From: Puniceicoccales bacterium
GTDB lineage: Bacteria; Verrucomicrobiota; Verrucomicrobiia; Opitutales; LL51
Assembly (NCBI GenBank): GCA_031266235.1
Contig: JAISBJ010000084.1
Location: 1 to 17,371 of the forward strand
DNA length: 17,371 bases
Reading direction: 5' to 3'
Shown here: piece by piece, positions 1 to 7,569 of the stretch
How positions within the stretch are numbered: position 1 is the first letter of the stretch
How the letters are laid out: each line of letters opens with the position of its first letter
Made by a program: the position numbers and the translations under genes
Notes under the pieces: generated by a model
The model's database searches: none
What the model was told of the DNA's origin: nothing
The model's input: the letters and a program-made list of their open reading frames with translations, nothing else

Positions 1-1038
1 CCGCCAGCGCCGCGTCGGCCGTGGTCTCTTGAGATCTCTGAAGCTACCAGGTCATTGTTTAATCTGATATTGCAATGGAGTAACGGAGAACTGGGTACAG
101 AGTTGTATGTATTTCGTAATGCAGCCGATGCACTGATTAATCAGGGAGTGGACATAAATGGGGTTGAAAGATTATTGAATGATGAGTTTAGGCTTCATCC
201 AGGGATATATGATCTAGACAGGCAAAGAAGCATGATGCGTGTATTGGGAGTCGTCAGGTCTCATTGCCATCTTGAGGGGCAAACATTACAAAGGCAACCT
301 ACAGGATTTCCGCCACCAGCACGAGAGCCTGAATTCAGAGCGCCACCGCCAGCACAAGGGCAATTTCCGCCGGGAGCTGTAGAATTTAGAACAGTTACGC
401 GTTCGCTGCGAGACATGTTAAGAGATCCGCAGCATCGCCGAGATTTGAATACTCAGAATGATGAGGGTGAAACGCCGCTATTTATAGCCGTAATCAATAG
501 AGACGAAGACAATGTGAGAGCCTTCCTTGAATGCCCGGAAACTGGTGTAAATATACCCAATGGCAATGGTCTAACGCCGTTGCACGCTGCCGTTGAGTTA
601 GGTTTTACGAATATAGCGATTCTATTGATCCGCGATAGGCGTACTAATGTCAATGCGCAAAATGGAGAGGGAAATACGCCGCTGCTCCTGGCAGCAATGA
701 GAGAAAATGCTGAGATAGTGCAAATATTGCTTCAACATCCGGCAATTAATATCAATGCGCAAAATAGAGAAGGAAATACGCTGCTACACCTGGCAGTAAT
801 GGAAGGGAATGCTGAGATAGTGCAAATATTGCTTCAACGCCCGGCAATTAATATCAATGCGCAAAATAGAGAGGGAAATACGCTGCTACACCTGGCCGCA
901 ATGAGAGAAAATGCTAGGATAGTGCAAATATTGCTTCAACGCCCGGATATTAATGTTGATATACCAAATGGAGATGGCATCACGGCGAGGATGATAATCG
1001 ATGATTTGGCGGCAAGAGAGGAAGGCTTCATGCAGTGA
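1..1038 (+). CDS. Ankyrin-repeat protein, 5' end outside the window
   Basis: The reading frame is open from base 1, where it encodes a proline/arginine-rich stretch beginning PPAPRRPW, to the TGA at 1036. A TTG at 55 is the first possible start inside the window, but I think the gene begins upstream. Counting from that TTG, residues about 1-75 are a non-repeat region and about 80-112 a proline-rich linker. About five ankyrin repeats follow from residue 130, with TPLHAAVELG and LLHLAVMEGNAEIVQILLQ helices and the usual 33-34 residue spacing. The 102-bp units starting near 649, 751 and 853 are almost identical in DNA. Ankyrin repeats bind proteins, and in host-associated bacteria such proteins are often effectors; that role is inference here. 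Codons are more AT-rich than in fabV or alaS. No signal peptide can be judged because the N-terminus is missing. Confidence 0.85.
   Translation, partial: PPAPRRPWSLEISEATRSLFNLILQWSNGELGTELYVFRNAADALINQGVDINGVERLLNDEFRLHPGIYDLDRQRSMMRVLGVVRSHCHLEGQTLQRQPTGFPPPAREPEFRAPPPAQGQFPPGAVEFRTVTRSLRDMLRDPQHRRDLNTQNDEGETPLFIAVINRDEDNVRAFLECPETGVNIPNGNGLTPLHAAVELGFTNIAILLIRDRRTNVNAQNGEGNTPLLLAAMRENAEIVQILLQHPAININAQNREGNTLLHLAVMEGNAEIVQILLQRPAININAQNREGNTLLHLAAMRENARIVQILLQRPDINVDIPNGDGITARMIIDDLAAREEGFMQ
649..954 (+). repeat. Tandem 102-bp ankyrin-coding repeats
   Basis: Three consecutive 102-bp (34-codon) units begin near 649, 751 and 853. The second and third share long identical runs, for example around the AQNREGNTLLHLA and IVQILLQRP codons. 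They differ mostly at the VMEGN versus AMREN positions. The near identity in DNA as well as protein points to recent duplication or gene conversion inside the ankyrin gene. Confidence 0.85.
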
Positions 1039-1204
1039 ACAATGATCGAGAGTTTGGCGAATTCATAGTAAGGTATTTTTTTAGAGAATTGCGAAAATGT
1101 TTTTAAAATTGAAAATATTTTTCTATATCGTTCGCGGAAAACTTTATTTTGATTTTTTCGAAAAAAAGTTTGAATATGTGTAGAAAGTTCCTAGAAAATG
1201 GGCC
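1039..1204. other. AT-rich intergenic region upstream of fabV
   Basis: These 166 bases hold no gene that I can see. Positions 1153-1166 are a perfect palindrome (TTTTTTCGAAAAAA) flanked by a weaker AAACTTT/AAAGTTT pairing, which might end the ankyrin transcript. I found no convincing -35/-10 pair for fabV, although some promoter is expected here because the upstream gene looks functionally unrelated. Confidence 0.4.
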
Positions 1205-2365
1205 ATGATCATAAGGCCAAAGATTCGCGGTTTTATATGCATCACGGCGCATCCCGAAGGCTGTCGGCAAAATGTCCTGGAGCAGATCAATTATGTGAAG
1301 GCCCAGGGCAAAATTGCCGATTCCCCAAAAAAAGTGCTTGTCATCGGCGCTTCTACGGGCTATGGTTTAGCGAGCCGCGTTGTGGCGGCGTTTGGTGGCG
1401 GAGCGGATACGATTGGCATTTATTTTGAGCGCCCGGAAGCGGATGGCAAGCCGGCTTCGGCTGGGTTTTACAATGCGCGTGCTTTGGACGAATTTTCGCG
1501 AGCGGAGGGGTACATTTCGGAAAGTATCAACGGCGATGCATTTTCCGACGCGGTCAAGGGGGAGACGATCGAGTTAATTCGTAAGAAATTTATCAAAATA
1601 GATTGTGTTATATATAGTTTGGCGTCGCCGCGGCGGACGGACCCCCTGTCGGGCGAGACCTACAAGTCGGTGTTGAAGCCGATTGGCGCTACTTTTTCCG
1701 GGAAGACGGTCAACACGGATACGGAGCAAGTTTTAGAAATTTCCATTGATTCGGCGACGGAAGAGGAAATTGAAGCGACGCGCAAAGTTATGGGCGGCGA
1801 GGATTGGGAGCGATGGATTGATCAGCTTCTTGCGGCGGATGTTTTGGCTGAAAATGTAAAAACTTGTGCCTATTCTTACATTGGCCCCGAGGTGACGTGG
1901 CCGATTTACGCCCATGGGACGATCGGGCGAGCTAAAGATCACCTGGAGCAATCTGTAAAAAACATTCAAAATAAATTAAAAAATTTACAAGGCGACGCGG
2001 TAATTTCGGTGAACAAGGCGGTCGTGACGCAGGCAAGTTCGGCCATACCGGTGGTACCGCTTTACAATTCGGTGTTATTCAAAATCATGAAGCAAAAAGG
2101 GCTCCACGAGGGCTGCGTTGAGCAGATGTACCGTTTATTTGCCTCGCATTTTGGTGTCGATCGCGATGAAAAGGGGCGGCTTCGCCTCGATAATTTGGAG
2201 ATGCGCGACGATGTGCAGCGGGAAGTGAAAGCGATTTGGGATAAAATTTTAACAGAAAATTTACGAAAATTGTCGGATTTCGAAGGCTACCGCCAGGATT
2301 TTTTACGATTATTTGGCTTTGGTGTGGCCGGCGTAGACTACGGAAAAGATGTAAAAATTCAATAA
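1205..2365 (+). CDS. fabV: Trans-2-enoyl-ACP/CoA reductase FabV (NADH-dependent)
   Basis: FabV catalyses the last reductive step of the fatty-acid elongation cycle, trans-2-enoyl-ACP (or -CoA) to acyl-ACP, in the cytoplasm. The 386-residue product has the typical length (about 390-400) and the characteristic N-terminus MIIRPKIRGFICITAHPEG. A Rossmann nucleotide-binding loop GASTGYG lies at residues 48-54. The catalytic Tyr-X8-Lys signature of this family is Y235 and K244, in IYAHGTIGRAK. The ATG at 1205 was chosen because the N-terminus fits the family from its first residue; no clear Shine-Dalgarno precedes it. alaS follows 38 bp downstream on the same strand, so co-transcription is likely. 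FabV enzymes are not closely related to FabI and are known to resist triclosan. No FabI is visible in this window, so whether FabV is the only enoyl reductase cannot be told. Confidence 0.96.
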   Translation: MIIRPKIRGFICITAHPEGCRQNVLEQINYVKAQGKIADSPKKVLVIGASTGYGLASRVVAAFGGGADTIGIYFERPEADGKPASAGFYNARALDEFSRAEGYISESINGDAFSDAVKGETIELIRKKFIKIDCVIYSLASPRRTDPLSGETYKSVLKPIGATFSGKTVNTDTEQVLEISIDSATEEEIEATRKVMGGEDWERWIDQLLAADVLAENVKTCAYSYIGPEVTWPIYAHGTIGRAKDHLEQSVKNIQNKLKNLQGDAVISVNKAVVTQASSAIPVVPLYNSVLFKIMKQKGLHEGCVEQMYRLFASHFGVDRDEKGRLRLDNLEMRDDVQREVKAIWDKILTENLRKLSDFEGYRQDFLRLFGFGVAGVDYGKDVKIQ

Positions 2366-2403
2366 TCTCCGCCGAAGTCGTAAAAAATAAAAGCAAAAAA
2401 AAT

Positions 2404-5055
2404 ATGAATTCCGCAGAATTAAGGCAAAGTTTTTTAAATTTTTTTACACAAAAGGGGCATAAAATTGTCCCGTCGGCGTCGCTATTGTCGGAGTCGCCCA
2501 ATCTATTATTTACAAATGCGGGCATGAATCAGTTCGTGCCGATCCTCCTCGGCGAGCGGGCGATCCCGTTTTCGCGGGCCGCGGATACGCAAAAATGCAT
2601 TCGCGCAGGCGGAAAACACAACGATTTGGAAGACGTCGGCTTCGACACGTACCACCACACGTTTTTTGAAATGCTCGGCAACTGGTCTTTCGGCGACTAT
2701 TTTAAGGGGGCCGCGATCGAATTTGCGTGGGGACTTTTGACAAAAATTTGGCATTTTCCTAACAATCGCCTCTACGTCACCGTTTACTCGCCCGGCGCGG
2801 GCGATCCCGCCGAATTTGACTGCGAGGCGTACGACTTTTGGCGGCATATTTTTGAGGCGGAGGGGTTGGATCCGGCGGTCCATATTTTAAAATTTGGTAA
2901 AAAAGAAAATTTTTGGATGATGGGCGACGGAGGGCCCTGCGGCCCGTGCTCGGAAATTCACATTGATTTAACAAAAAATGGCGACAGTCGAGGGCGCCTG
3001 GTTAATGGCGATTCGCCGCTCTGCATCGAAATTTGGAATCTCGTTTTTATGCAGTTCAATGCTCAGGCCGACGGCACTTTTGCCCCCCTCAAAAACAGGC
3101 ATGTCGACACCGGAATGGGGTTGGAGCGTGTGGCCGGAATTGTAAAGACGACGAAAAATTTCTCAGATTTTTCACAATTCCCCTCCAATTACGATAGTGA
3201 TTTATTTACGTATATTTTTGACAAAATTACCGCTTTGTGCGGGAAAATTTACCGTGGGACCATCGCAGCGGACCGCGAATCCATGGCGGAGCAGGAGAAA
3301 ATCGACTTCGCATTCAGGGTTATTGCAGACCACATTCGGGCCCTGACTTTCGCGATTGCGGACGGGATTTTGCCGGGGAATGAAGGCCGCCACTATGTTT
3401 TGCGGCGGATTTTGCGGCGCGCGATTATTTTCGCAAAACGTTTACAATTTCCGGCCGGGAATTTTACAACTTTAGCAGAGGCGGTCGTCGATCAAATGGC
3501 GCCGATTTTTCCGGAATTGCGGCGTAATTGTAAAATAATTTTCGAGACCATTGCCGCGGAGGAAGCCATGTTTGAGCGGACGCTCGACCGCGGAATTTTG
3601 TTGCTGGAAAATACTTTTGCGCAGGCCAGAAATGGCGAAATTAGCGGCCGCGACGCGTTTACGCTCTATGACACCTACGGTTTCCCCTTCGATTTGACGC
3701 AGCTGATGGCGCGGGAACGCGGGTTAAAAATTGATGAAAAAAGCTTTAAAAATGAGTTGGAAACGCAGCGCGAGCGTGCGCGCAATGCGCAGAAAAAGTC
3801 GCAGGTTGTCGTCGCCGACGGGCCACTAAATGGGGCGACGCCATTCGTGGGCTACGGGCAATTGGAGGGCGTCGAAGCAAAAATTTTACAAATTATTCCC
3901 GCCGAAGATGGGGCTTTCGTTACCGTCGATCGCACGCCGTTTTACGGCGAAATGGGCGGAGAAATGGGAGATTCCGGGACGTTGATCTGTCGTGGGCGGG
4001 CGATTCCCGTGCTCGACACGTTGCGCAATGCGCAGGGGATATTTTTACATAAAATTGCGCGAAACGCCGAATTAAATTCTAGTGAAAAAATTGTTTTAAA
4101 CGTGGATATTCCGCGGCGAGAGGAAATCCAGCGCCACCACACGGCGACCCATATTGTGCACGCGGCGCTGCGAAAAATTTTGGGCGATCACGTCAAGCAG
4201 TGCGGGTCCTGCGTCGGCGATCGCGGTTTGCGCTTCGATTTTAATCATTTTTCGGCGCTGACGCACGGGGAGTTGGATGCTGTCGAAGATTTTGTCAACA
4301 CTATAATTTTAAAAAATTTGCCTGTCACGGCCCAGGAGATGCCTTTTAGAGAAATTCCGGCGGCGTGCATCGCCCATTTCAACGAAAAATACGGCGAAAC
4401 GGTGCGCGTCCTGTCCATCGGAGACGTTTCCGTGGAGCTTTGCGGAGGCTGCCACGCGGCGGCGAGCGGCGAGCTCGGATTGTTAAAAATTGTAAAAGAA
4501 AGCGCCATTGCGGCGGGCGTGCGTCGTATCGAAGCCGTTGTTGGGCGTGCGGCGAGGGCTTACGCGGATCGCCATGTCGCCATTGTGGGTGAATTGGCGC
4601 GGCAATTTTCTGTAAAAAATGATGAAATTTTAGTAAAAATTCAGCAATTGCAACATTCTAAAAATGCTGTGGAGCGCCGCTTGCGTGCGATTTTAGAAAA
4701 AAATAATCGGCAAATGTTCGATGAAATTTGTCAGCGGATAATTTGTGAAAATAATCTAAAAAAAATATGCGGAATTTTTGAAATTGACAATTCCGATGAT
4801 TTGCGATCTTTAGCTGCGCTTGCCGCGAAAAAAGAGATCTGTGACGTCATCATTTTCGGCGGAAATTTGGCGGAAGGGGCGGTGATCGCTGTAAATTGCT
4901 CATCAAAAGCGGTTGAAAAAGGTTGCGGCGCAGCCAATATAACGCGGCAAATCGCGGTGCAATTCGGCGGCAAAGGCGGCGGCAGTCCCGCCTATGGCAC
5001 GGCCAATGTGCCGAAAAAATTGGAGGCGAAAGACCTGGAAAGTTTAAAATTTTGA
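2404..5055 (+). CDS. alaS: Alanyl-tRNA synthetase
   Basis: AlaRS charges tRNA-Ala with alanine in the cytoplasm and hydrolyses mischarged Ser/Gly-tRNA-Ala. The product is 883 residues, close to the E. coli enzyme (876). The class II catalytic domain at the N-terminus is clear: residues near the start read FTNAGMNQFVP, followed by the GGPCGPCSEIH region. The editing domain carries the metal-binding set H579-xxx-H583 (HTATH) and C680-xxx-H684 (CGGCH). The C-terminal DHHA1/C-Ala region ends with GGKGGGSPAYG. All key positions that I can check are present, so the enzyme looks complete. The ATG at 2404 is preceded only by an A-rich leader without a Shine-Dalgarno sequence. It lies 38 bp after fabV. 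Downstream comes the cloverleaf element at 5125-5200. Confidence 0.98.
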   Translation: MNSAELRQSFLNFFTQKGHKIVPSASLLSESPNLLFTNAGMNQFVPILLGERAIPFSRAADTQKCIRAGGKHNDLEDVGFDTYHHTFFEMLGNWSFGDYFKGAAIEFAWGLLTKIWHFPNNRLYVTVYSPGAGDPAEFDCEAYDFWRHIFEAEGLDPAVHILKFGKKENFWMMGDGGPCGPCSEIHIDLTKNGDSRGRLVNGDSPLCIEIWNLVFMQFNAQADGTFAPLKNRHVDTGMGLERVAGIVKTTKNFSDFSQFPSNYDSDLFTYIFDKITALCGKIYRGTIAADRESMAEQEKIDFAFRVIADHIRALTFAIADGILPGNEGRHYVLRRILRRAIIFAKRLQFPAGNFTTLAEAVVDQMAPIFPELRRNCKIIFETIAAEEAMFERTLDRGILLLENTFAQARNGEISGRDAFTLYDTYGFPFDLTQLMARERGLKIDEKSFKNELETQRERARNAQKKSQVVVADGPLNGATPFVGYGQLEGVEAKILQIIPAEDGAFVTVDRTPFYGEMGGEMGDSGTLICRGRAIPVLDTLRNAQGIFLHKIARNAELNSSEKIVLNVDIPRREEIQRHHTATHIVHAALRKILGDHVKQCGSCVGDRGLRFDFNHFSALTHGELDAVEDFVNTIILKNLPVTAQEMPFREIPAACIAHFNEKYGETVRVLSIGDVSVELCGGCHAAASGELGLLKIVKESAIAAGVRRIEAVVGRAARAYADRHVAIVGELARQFSVKNDEILVKIQQLQHSKNAVERRLRAILEKNNRQMFDEICQRIICENNLKKICGIFEIDNSDDLRSLAALAAKKEICDVIIFGGNLAEGAVIAVNCSSKAVEKGCGAANITRQIAVQFGGKGGGSPAYGTANVPKKLEAKDLESLKF

Positions 5056-5101
5056 AAAATTGCGTGAAATTTATTTGCATTTTAATGTAAAATGTTTAGA
5101 A

Positions 5102-5130
5102 TTTTTTGGAGCATTTATTTTTTTGGAGCA
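5102..5130 (+). repeat. Two copies of TTTTTTGGAGCA 17 bp apart
   Basis: The 12-mer TTTTTTGGAGCA occurs at 5102-5113 and again at 5119-5130. The second copy supplies the first six bases of the outer stem of the cloverleaf. The first copy could therefore compete for pairing with the 3' strand (TGCTCC at 5195-5200), or be a remnant of a duplicated element end. Confidence 0.7.
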
Positions 5131-5200
5131 AAAGCTGAGGAGTTTTTAACTCCTCAAGCCCGCTTTGTGGGCTGCACGTTTTACGTGCAGCTTTTGCTCC
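5125..5200. repeat. 76-bp four-arm cloverleaf inverted repeat
   Basis: The outer stem is GGAGCAAAAGCT (5125-5136) paired perfectly with AGCTTTTGCTCC (5189-5200), 12 bp. It encloses three hairpins. 5137-5144/5148-5155 is 8 bp, perfect. 5157-5163/5167-5173 is 7 bp with one G-T pair. 5174-5179/5183-5188 is 6 bp, perfect. All three loops are TTT (5145-5147, 5164-5166, 5180-5182). Only A5156 lies outside a stem or loop, so 66 of 76 bases pair. The element sits between alaS and a convergent minus-strand gene. Neither strand has a T-run after the outer stem (the T-run is on the 5' side of the plus strand), so it is not a standard intrinsic terminator. It lacks a T-loop, a D-loop and CCA, so it is not a tRNA. 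It may be a dispersed extragenic palindrome, a processing site or a recombination site; its function is unknown. Confidence 0.9.
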
Positions 5201-5227
5201 AAGCCCCACACAAAATATTGCTAAAAT

Positions 5228-5767
5228 TTAGTTAAAATATCGCCCCATAATCTCCCAATAGTGAAGTAACTTTTCGAAACTGTAGATTGCATTGGCGGGG
5301 CTCGTCGAAGGTAAAACAGTCACATTAATTGAAAAATTTTTCGCAAAATATTTACCATACAGCTGATAAGCTCGGCGGCCGTTGGTAAAAATATGTTTAA
5401 TGCTGGCGTTTCCCAACAAAAATGGCAGGTCCGCTGGCGTGACATTTCCGATGCGGCTGTCATCCGAACCTTCAATGTCGCAACTGCGAACGACGTCCCA
5501 AAGCGCAATTTTATGGCCGAGCAACATCCGCTTTTTCCGATCGACATCGGGCGGAACGGGATCCGTTTTGGTGAGGTGGGCGATGATTTTCCAGAACCGA
5601 TTTTGGGGATGGGCGTAGTAAAATTCCTGTTTTCTTGAGGCCACGGACGGAAAAGTCCCCAGAATGAGTATTGTCGATTTTTTGTTAAAAATAGGTAAAA
5701 ATGGGTGTTCGAAATGGGCCATTCGGGGAAAAATTTTGGCAATATTGCCTGAATATTTTGGGTTCAT
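5228..5767 (-). CDS. DNA-deoxyinosine glycosylase-like protein (uracil-DNA glycosylase superfamily)
   Basis: The 179-residue product resembles the hypoxanthine (deoxyinosine)-DNA glycosylases of the UDG superfamily, family 6. These remove deaminated adenine from DNA to start base-excision repair. Visible hallmarks are HPFLPIF (21-27), LGTFPSVASR (36-45), FYYAHPQNRFW (49-59) and the second active-site loop LPSTSPAN (152-159). N56 within the PQNRFW motif probably corresponds to the catalytic Asn region, but I cannot align it exactly. The family usually begins just before the HPF motif, so M16 (start at 5722) is an alternative. I keep the ATG at 5767 because AAAGGGAAT directly precedes it as a plausible Shine-Dalgarno. 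It converges with alaS and diverges from the exported phosphoesterase. A repair enzyme looks like a standalone gene here. Confidence 0.85.
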   Translation of the reverse strand: MNPKYSGNIAKIFPRMAHFEHPFLPIFNKKSTILILGTFPSVASRKQEFYYAHPQNRFWKIIAHLTKTDPVPPDVDRKKRMLLGHKIALWDVVRSCDIEGSDDSRIGNVTPADLPFLLGNASIKHIFTNGRRAYQLYGKYFAKNFSINVTVLPSTSPANAIYSFEKLLHYWEIMGRYFN

Positions 5768-5993
5768 ATTCCCTTTTTTCGGCAGCCATCAAGCAATTAT
5801 TTTTCGAGAAATCGATGCGTTTTGGGCCAGTTTAACCATTTTGGGAATTTTTACATTTTGCGAAAGATTTTTCTATGTTTTTTACTGTAATTAAAATAAT
5901 TTTACTTTCACTAAAAATCGGGAAGCAATAAAAAATAAAATTTTTTTAATTAAATGCTTGACAACTTTAAATTTTGTACAGAAAACAAATGCC
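5768..5993. other. Divergent AT-rich intergenic region
   Basis: These 226 bases separate the minus-strand glycosylase from the plus-strand phosphoesterase and should contain both promoters. A perfect TTGACA lies at 5958-5963, but no good -10 box follows at 16-18 bp spacing, so I do not call a promoter. No small gene is supported here. Confidence 0.4.
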
Positions 5994-6965
5994 ATGGAAA
6001 GAGTATTCAAAATTATATTATGGACTCTAGTATTTGTGGGCGCAAGCAACGCGAGTATAGGAAAGAGAGTATCGGTCTTGTGTGTTACGGACTTACATTG
6101 CTGTGAACAATGTTATCCGTGGATGATAGATCAAATAAATGTGAGAGCACGAACTGTAGATCATGTCATATTCGTGATCAATGGCGATGTGATGACGAAA
6201 ATAAGGCCAACTCTTGATGGAAAAGGTTATGAGGTTGTGCCGACGGGCCCTGGAGATTCTCATGAGGATCGCTTAGGATTGTTCGAAGCTTTTTTAAGAG
6301 GAATCCTTCAGAATCCGAATGTGGAAGTTATTATAAATATGGGAAACCACGAGTTTATGCATCTTCGGGAATTTATGAATTTTATCCGAAGGATGAGAGC
6401 CGCCTTTCCCGATCGATTTTTTGTGACTACTAATGTGCAGGTAGGCGGTGGATTGGCCGGATTGGTACAATCTTCTGTTGATCGACATGGGATAACATTT
6501 GTTGGCTATTGCACAGCAGATATTTTTGGAACCGATCTACACTATGCCGCTGCTCGCCGCGATGGTTACTTTGTTGCTAAACCAGGAGGAAAAAAGGCGA
6601 ATTGTGCTGCTCATAATGAAAGATTTAAGGGTACGCTTAAAAGCGTAAACACTCCCGCAGTCGTCATTTTATCTCATGAAAACCGTAAAACAACTGCGCG
6701 ATATGTTGAACCATTAATGCATTCTTTTCCTCCTTGTGTGAAGGAAAAGGATCTTGTTCTTGGGCATGATCATTCTGATTGTCGGCCGAATCAAAAATCA
6801 AAGCGGCCCTATGGCATTTTCCGTAAACAAAGAAATAAAGTTACCATACCTAAATCTACTGCTCTGGGTACTCCCGTTGATGTATCTTTCTCTGAGGCGG
6901 ATCTCGTTATTGCGCCGAGACCGTTTGGTGAAAGTATGGAAGCTTTCGATTTCGAACTGTTGTAA
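5994..6965 (+). CDS. Exported calcineurin-like metallophosphoesterase
   Basis: The 323-residue product begins with a signal peptide, MERVFKIILWTLVFVGASNASIG, with probable cleavage after A20 or nearby, so it is likely periplasmic or surface-exposed. The complete two-metal phosphoesterase signature follows in order: D33-x-H35 (DLH), G64-D65, GNHE with N118 and H119, a histidine at H228 (LSHE), and GHDH with H258 and H260. This pattern is shared by 5'-nucleotidases, cyclic-nucleotide phosphodiesterases and related enzymes. No UshA-type C-terminal substrate domain follows within this length, so the substrate cannot be named. The ATG at 5994 is preferred over an upstream in-frame TTG at 5958 because it starts the signal peptide cleanly. 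Arginine codons are often AGA/AGG, unlike in secA or clpX. It is monocistronic, with tRNA-Ser convergent 33 bp downstream. Confidence 0.88.
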   Translation: MERVFKIILWTLVFVGASNASIGKRVSVLCVTDLHCCEQCYPWMIDQINVRARTVDHVIFVINGDVMTKIRPTLDGKGYEVVPTGPGDSHEDRLGLFEAFLRGILQNPNVEVIINMGNHEFMHLREFMNFIRRMRAAFPDRFFVTTNVQVGGGLAGLVQSSVDRHGITFVGYCTADIFGTDLHYAAARRDGYFVAKPGGKKANCAAHNERFKGTLKSVNTPAVVILSHENRKTTARYVEPLMHSFPPCVKEKDLVLGHDHSDCRPNQKSKRPYGIFRKQRNKVTIPKSTALGTPVDVSFSEADLVIAPRPFGESMEAFDFELL

Positions 6966-6998
6966 CCACAAAATCAATCGGAATAGCTTTGGCATTTT

Positions 6999-7091
6999 TG
7001 GCGGAGAGAGAGGGATTCGAACCCTCGAGCCCCGTTTTGCAGGGCTACCTTCTTAGCAGGAAGGGGCTTTCGACCACTCAGCCATCTCTCC
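6999..7091 (-). tRNA. tRNA-Ser (anticodon GCU), CCA encoded
   Basis: Read on the minus strand, a 7-bp acceptor stem pairs GGAGAGA (from 7091) with TCTCTCC (7009 to 7003). It is followed by discriminator G and an encoded CCA ending at 6999. The anticodon stem-loop is CCTTC-CTGCTAA-GAAGG with anticodon GCT complementary to 7055-7057, reading AGC/AGU codons. A long variable arm (AGCCCTGCAAAACGGGGCT) is typical of class II tRNA-Ser. The T-arm is GAGGGTTCGAATCCCTC. The total is 93 nt with CCA. Upstream on the minus strand a TTGACC lies about 40 bases before the 5' end, with a poor -10, so the promoter is uncertain. Confidence 0.97.
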
Positions 7092-7569
7092 TCCAGATGC
7101 CCACAGCTAGCGAACAAATCCCGTCGGTCAAGGAAAAGTTTGCCGCCATGGCATTTCAACTATTTGATAAAAAATTATAAAAACTAATCAGCGGGCGCCG
7201 AAAATATTGACTTTCCCGGATTTTAAACGATACAGAAACGACATGAGAAAGCTGGATGTGTCGTGTTTTATTTTGTTTCATTACCTCTGTCATCAGACAA
7301 TAATAAGCAAATAGCGACATTTTTGCCTTCCGAGGAACTCGGCCTGACAGCCACATCATCTGACTTGCTGGCTTTTTTTAAAAGAGTAAGGAATGAATTC
7401 AATAATAAAAATCACGCTCACCCCAGCAAATCACTATCCTACATAACTTAAAAAAAAATCCAGACAAAAATACAAAAATCGAAAAATTTTTTCGGCAGGC
7501 GGATAAAATCGCGAAAAATGATTTATTTTATTGGCAAAACGGAAATAGATTATTTAATGTGACGCTGAA
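7092..7569. other. 478-bp intergenic region without a supportable gene
   Basis: I see no recognisable gene here. A 62-codon frame starts at a GTG (7263-7451, plus) and a 67-codon frame runs opposite it (7156-7359, minus), but neither has family features or a clear Shine-Dalgarno. Small hairpins occur: CCGAG-GAA-CTCGG at 7330-7342, and a loose AGCCA/TGGCT pairing followed by seven Ts near 7367-7379, which could end a short transcript. A weak TTGACT lies at about 7207-7212. The right end holds one copy of the 25-bp repeat shared with the secA upstream region. It could be decayed gene remnants. Confidence 0.4.
7514..7538 (+). repeat. 25-bp direct repeat, copy 1 (upstream of dedA)
   Basis: These 25 bases match 8319-8343 at 24 positions, the only difference being G7520 versus A8325. 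The core is ATTTATTTTATTGGCAAA. Both copies are followed 12-16 bases later by TTATTTAA. This copy lies 31 bases before the dedA start. It could be a promoter/leader element or a protein-binding site. Confidence 0.75.

Noticed and set aside
5125..5200. The cloverleaf as a tRNA gene
   Set aside because: The length (76) and four arms suggest it, but there is no T-loop GTTCGA, no D-loop, no seven-base anticodon loop and no CCA; all loops are TTT and the closing stem is 12 bp.
5958..5993. TTG start at 5958 for the phosphoesterase, or TTGACA at the same place as its promoter
   Set aside because: The TTG start would put polar residues before an otherwise clean signal peptide, and no acceptable -10 follows the TTGACA at 16-18 bp.
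6989..7180. 63-codon plus-strand frame with AEREGFEPSSPVLQ
   Set aside because: This peptide is the familiar false translation of a reverse-strand tRNA-Ser; the tRNA at 6999-7091 explains it. The same holds for the frame 6754-7056 ending GGERGIRTLEPRF.
7263..7451. 62-codon plus-strand frame in the large gap
   Set aside because: It has a GTG start without a Shine-Dalgarno, no recognisable motif and a competing opposite frame; not enough for a gene call.
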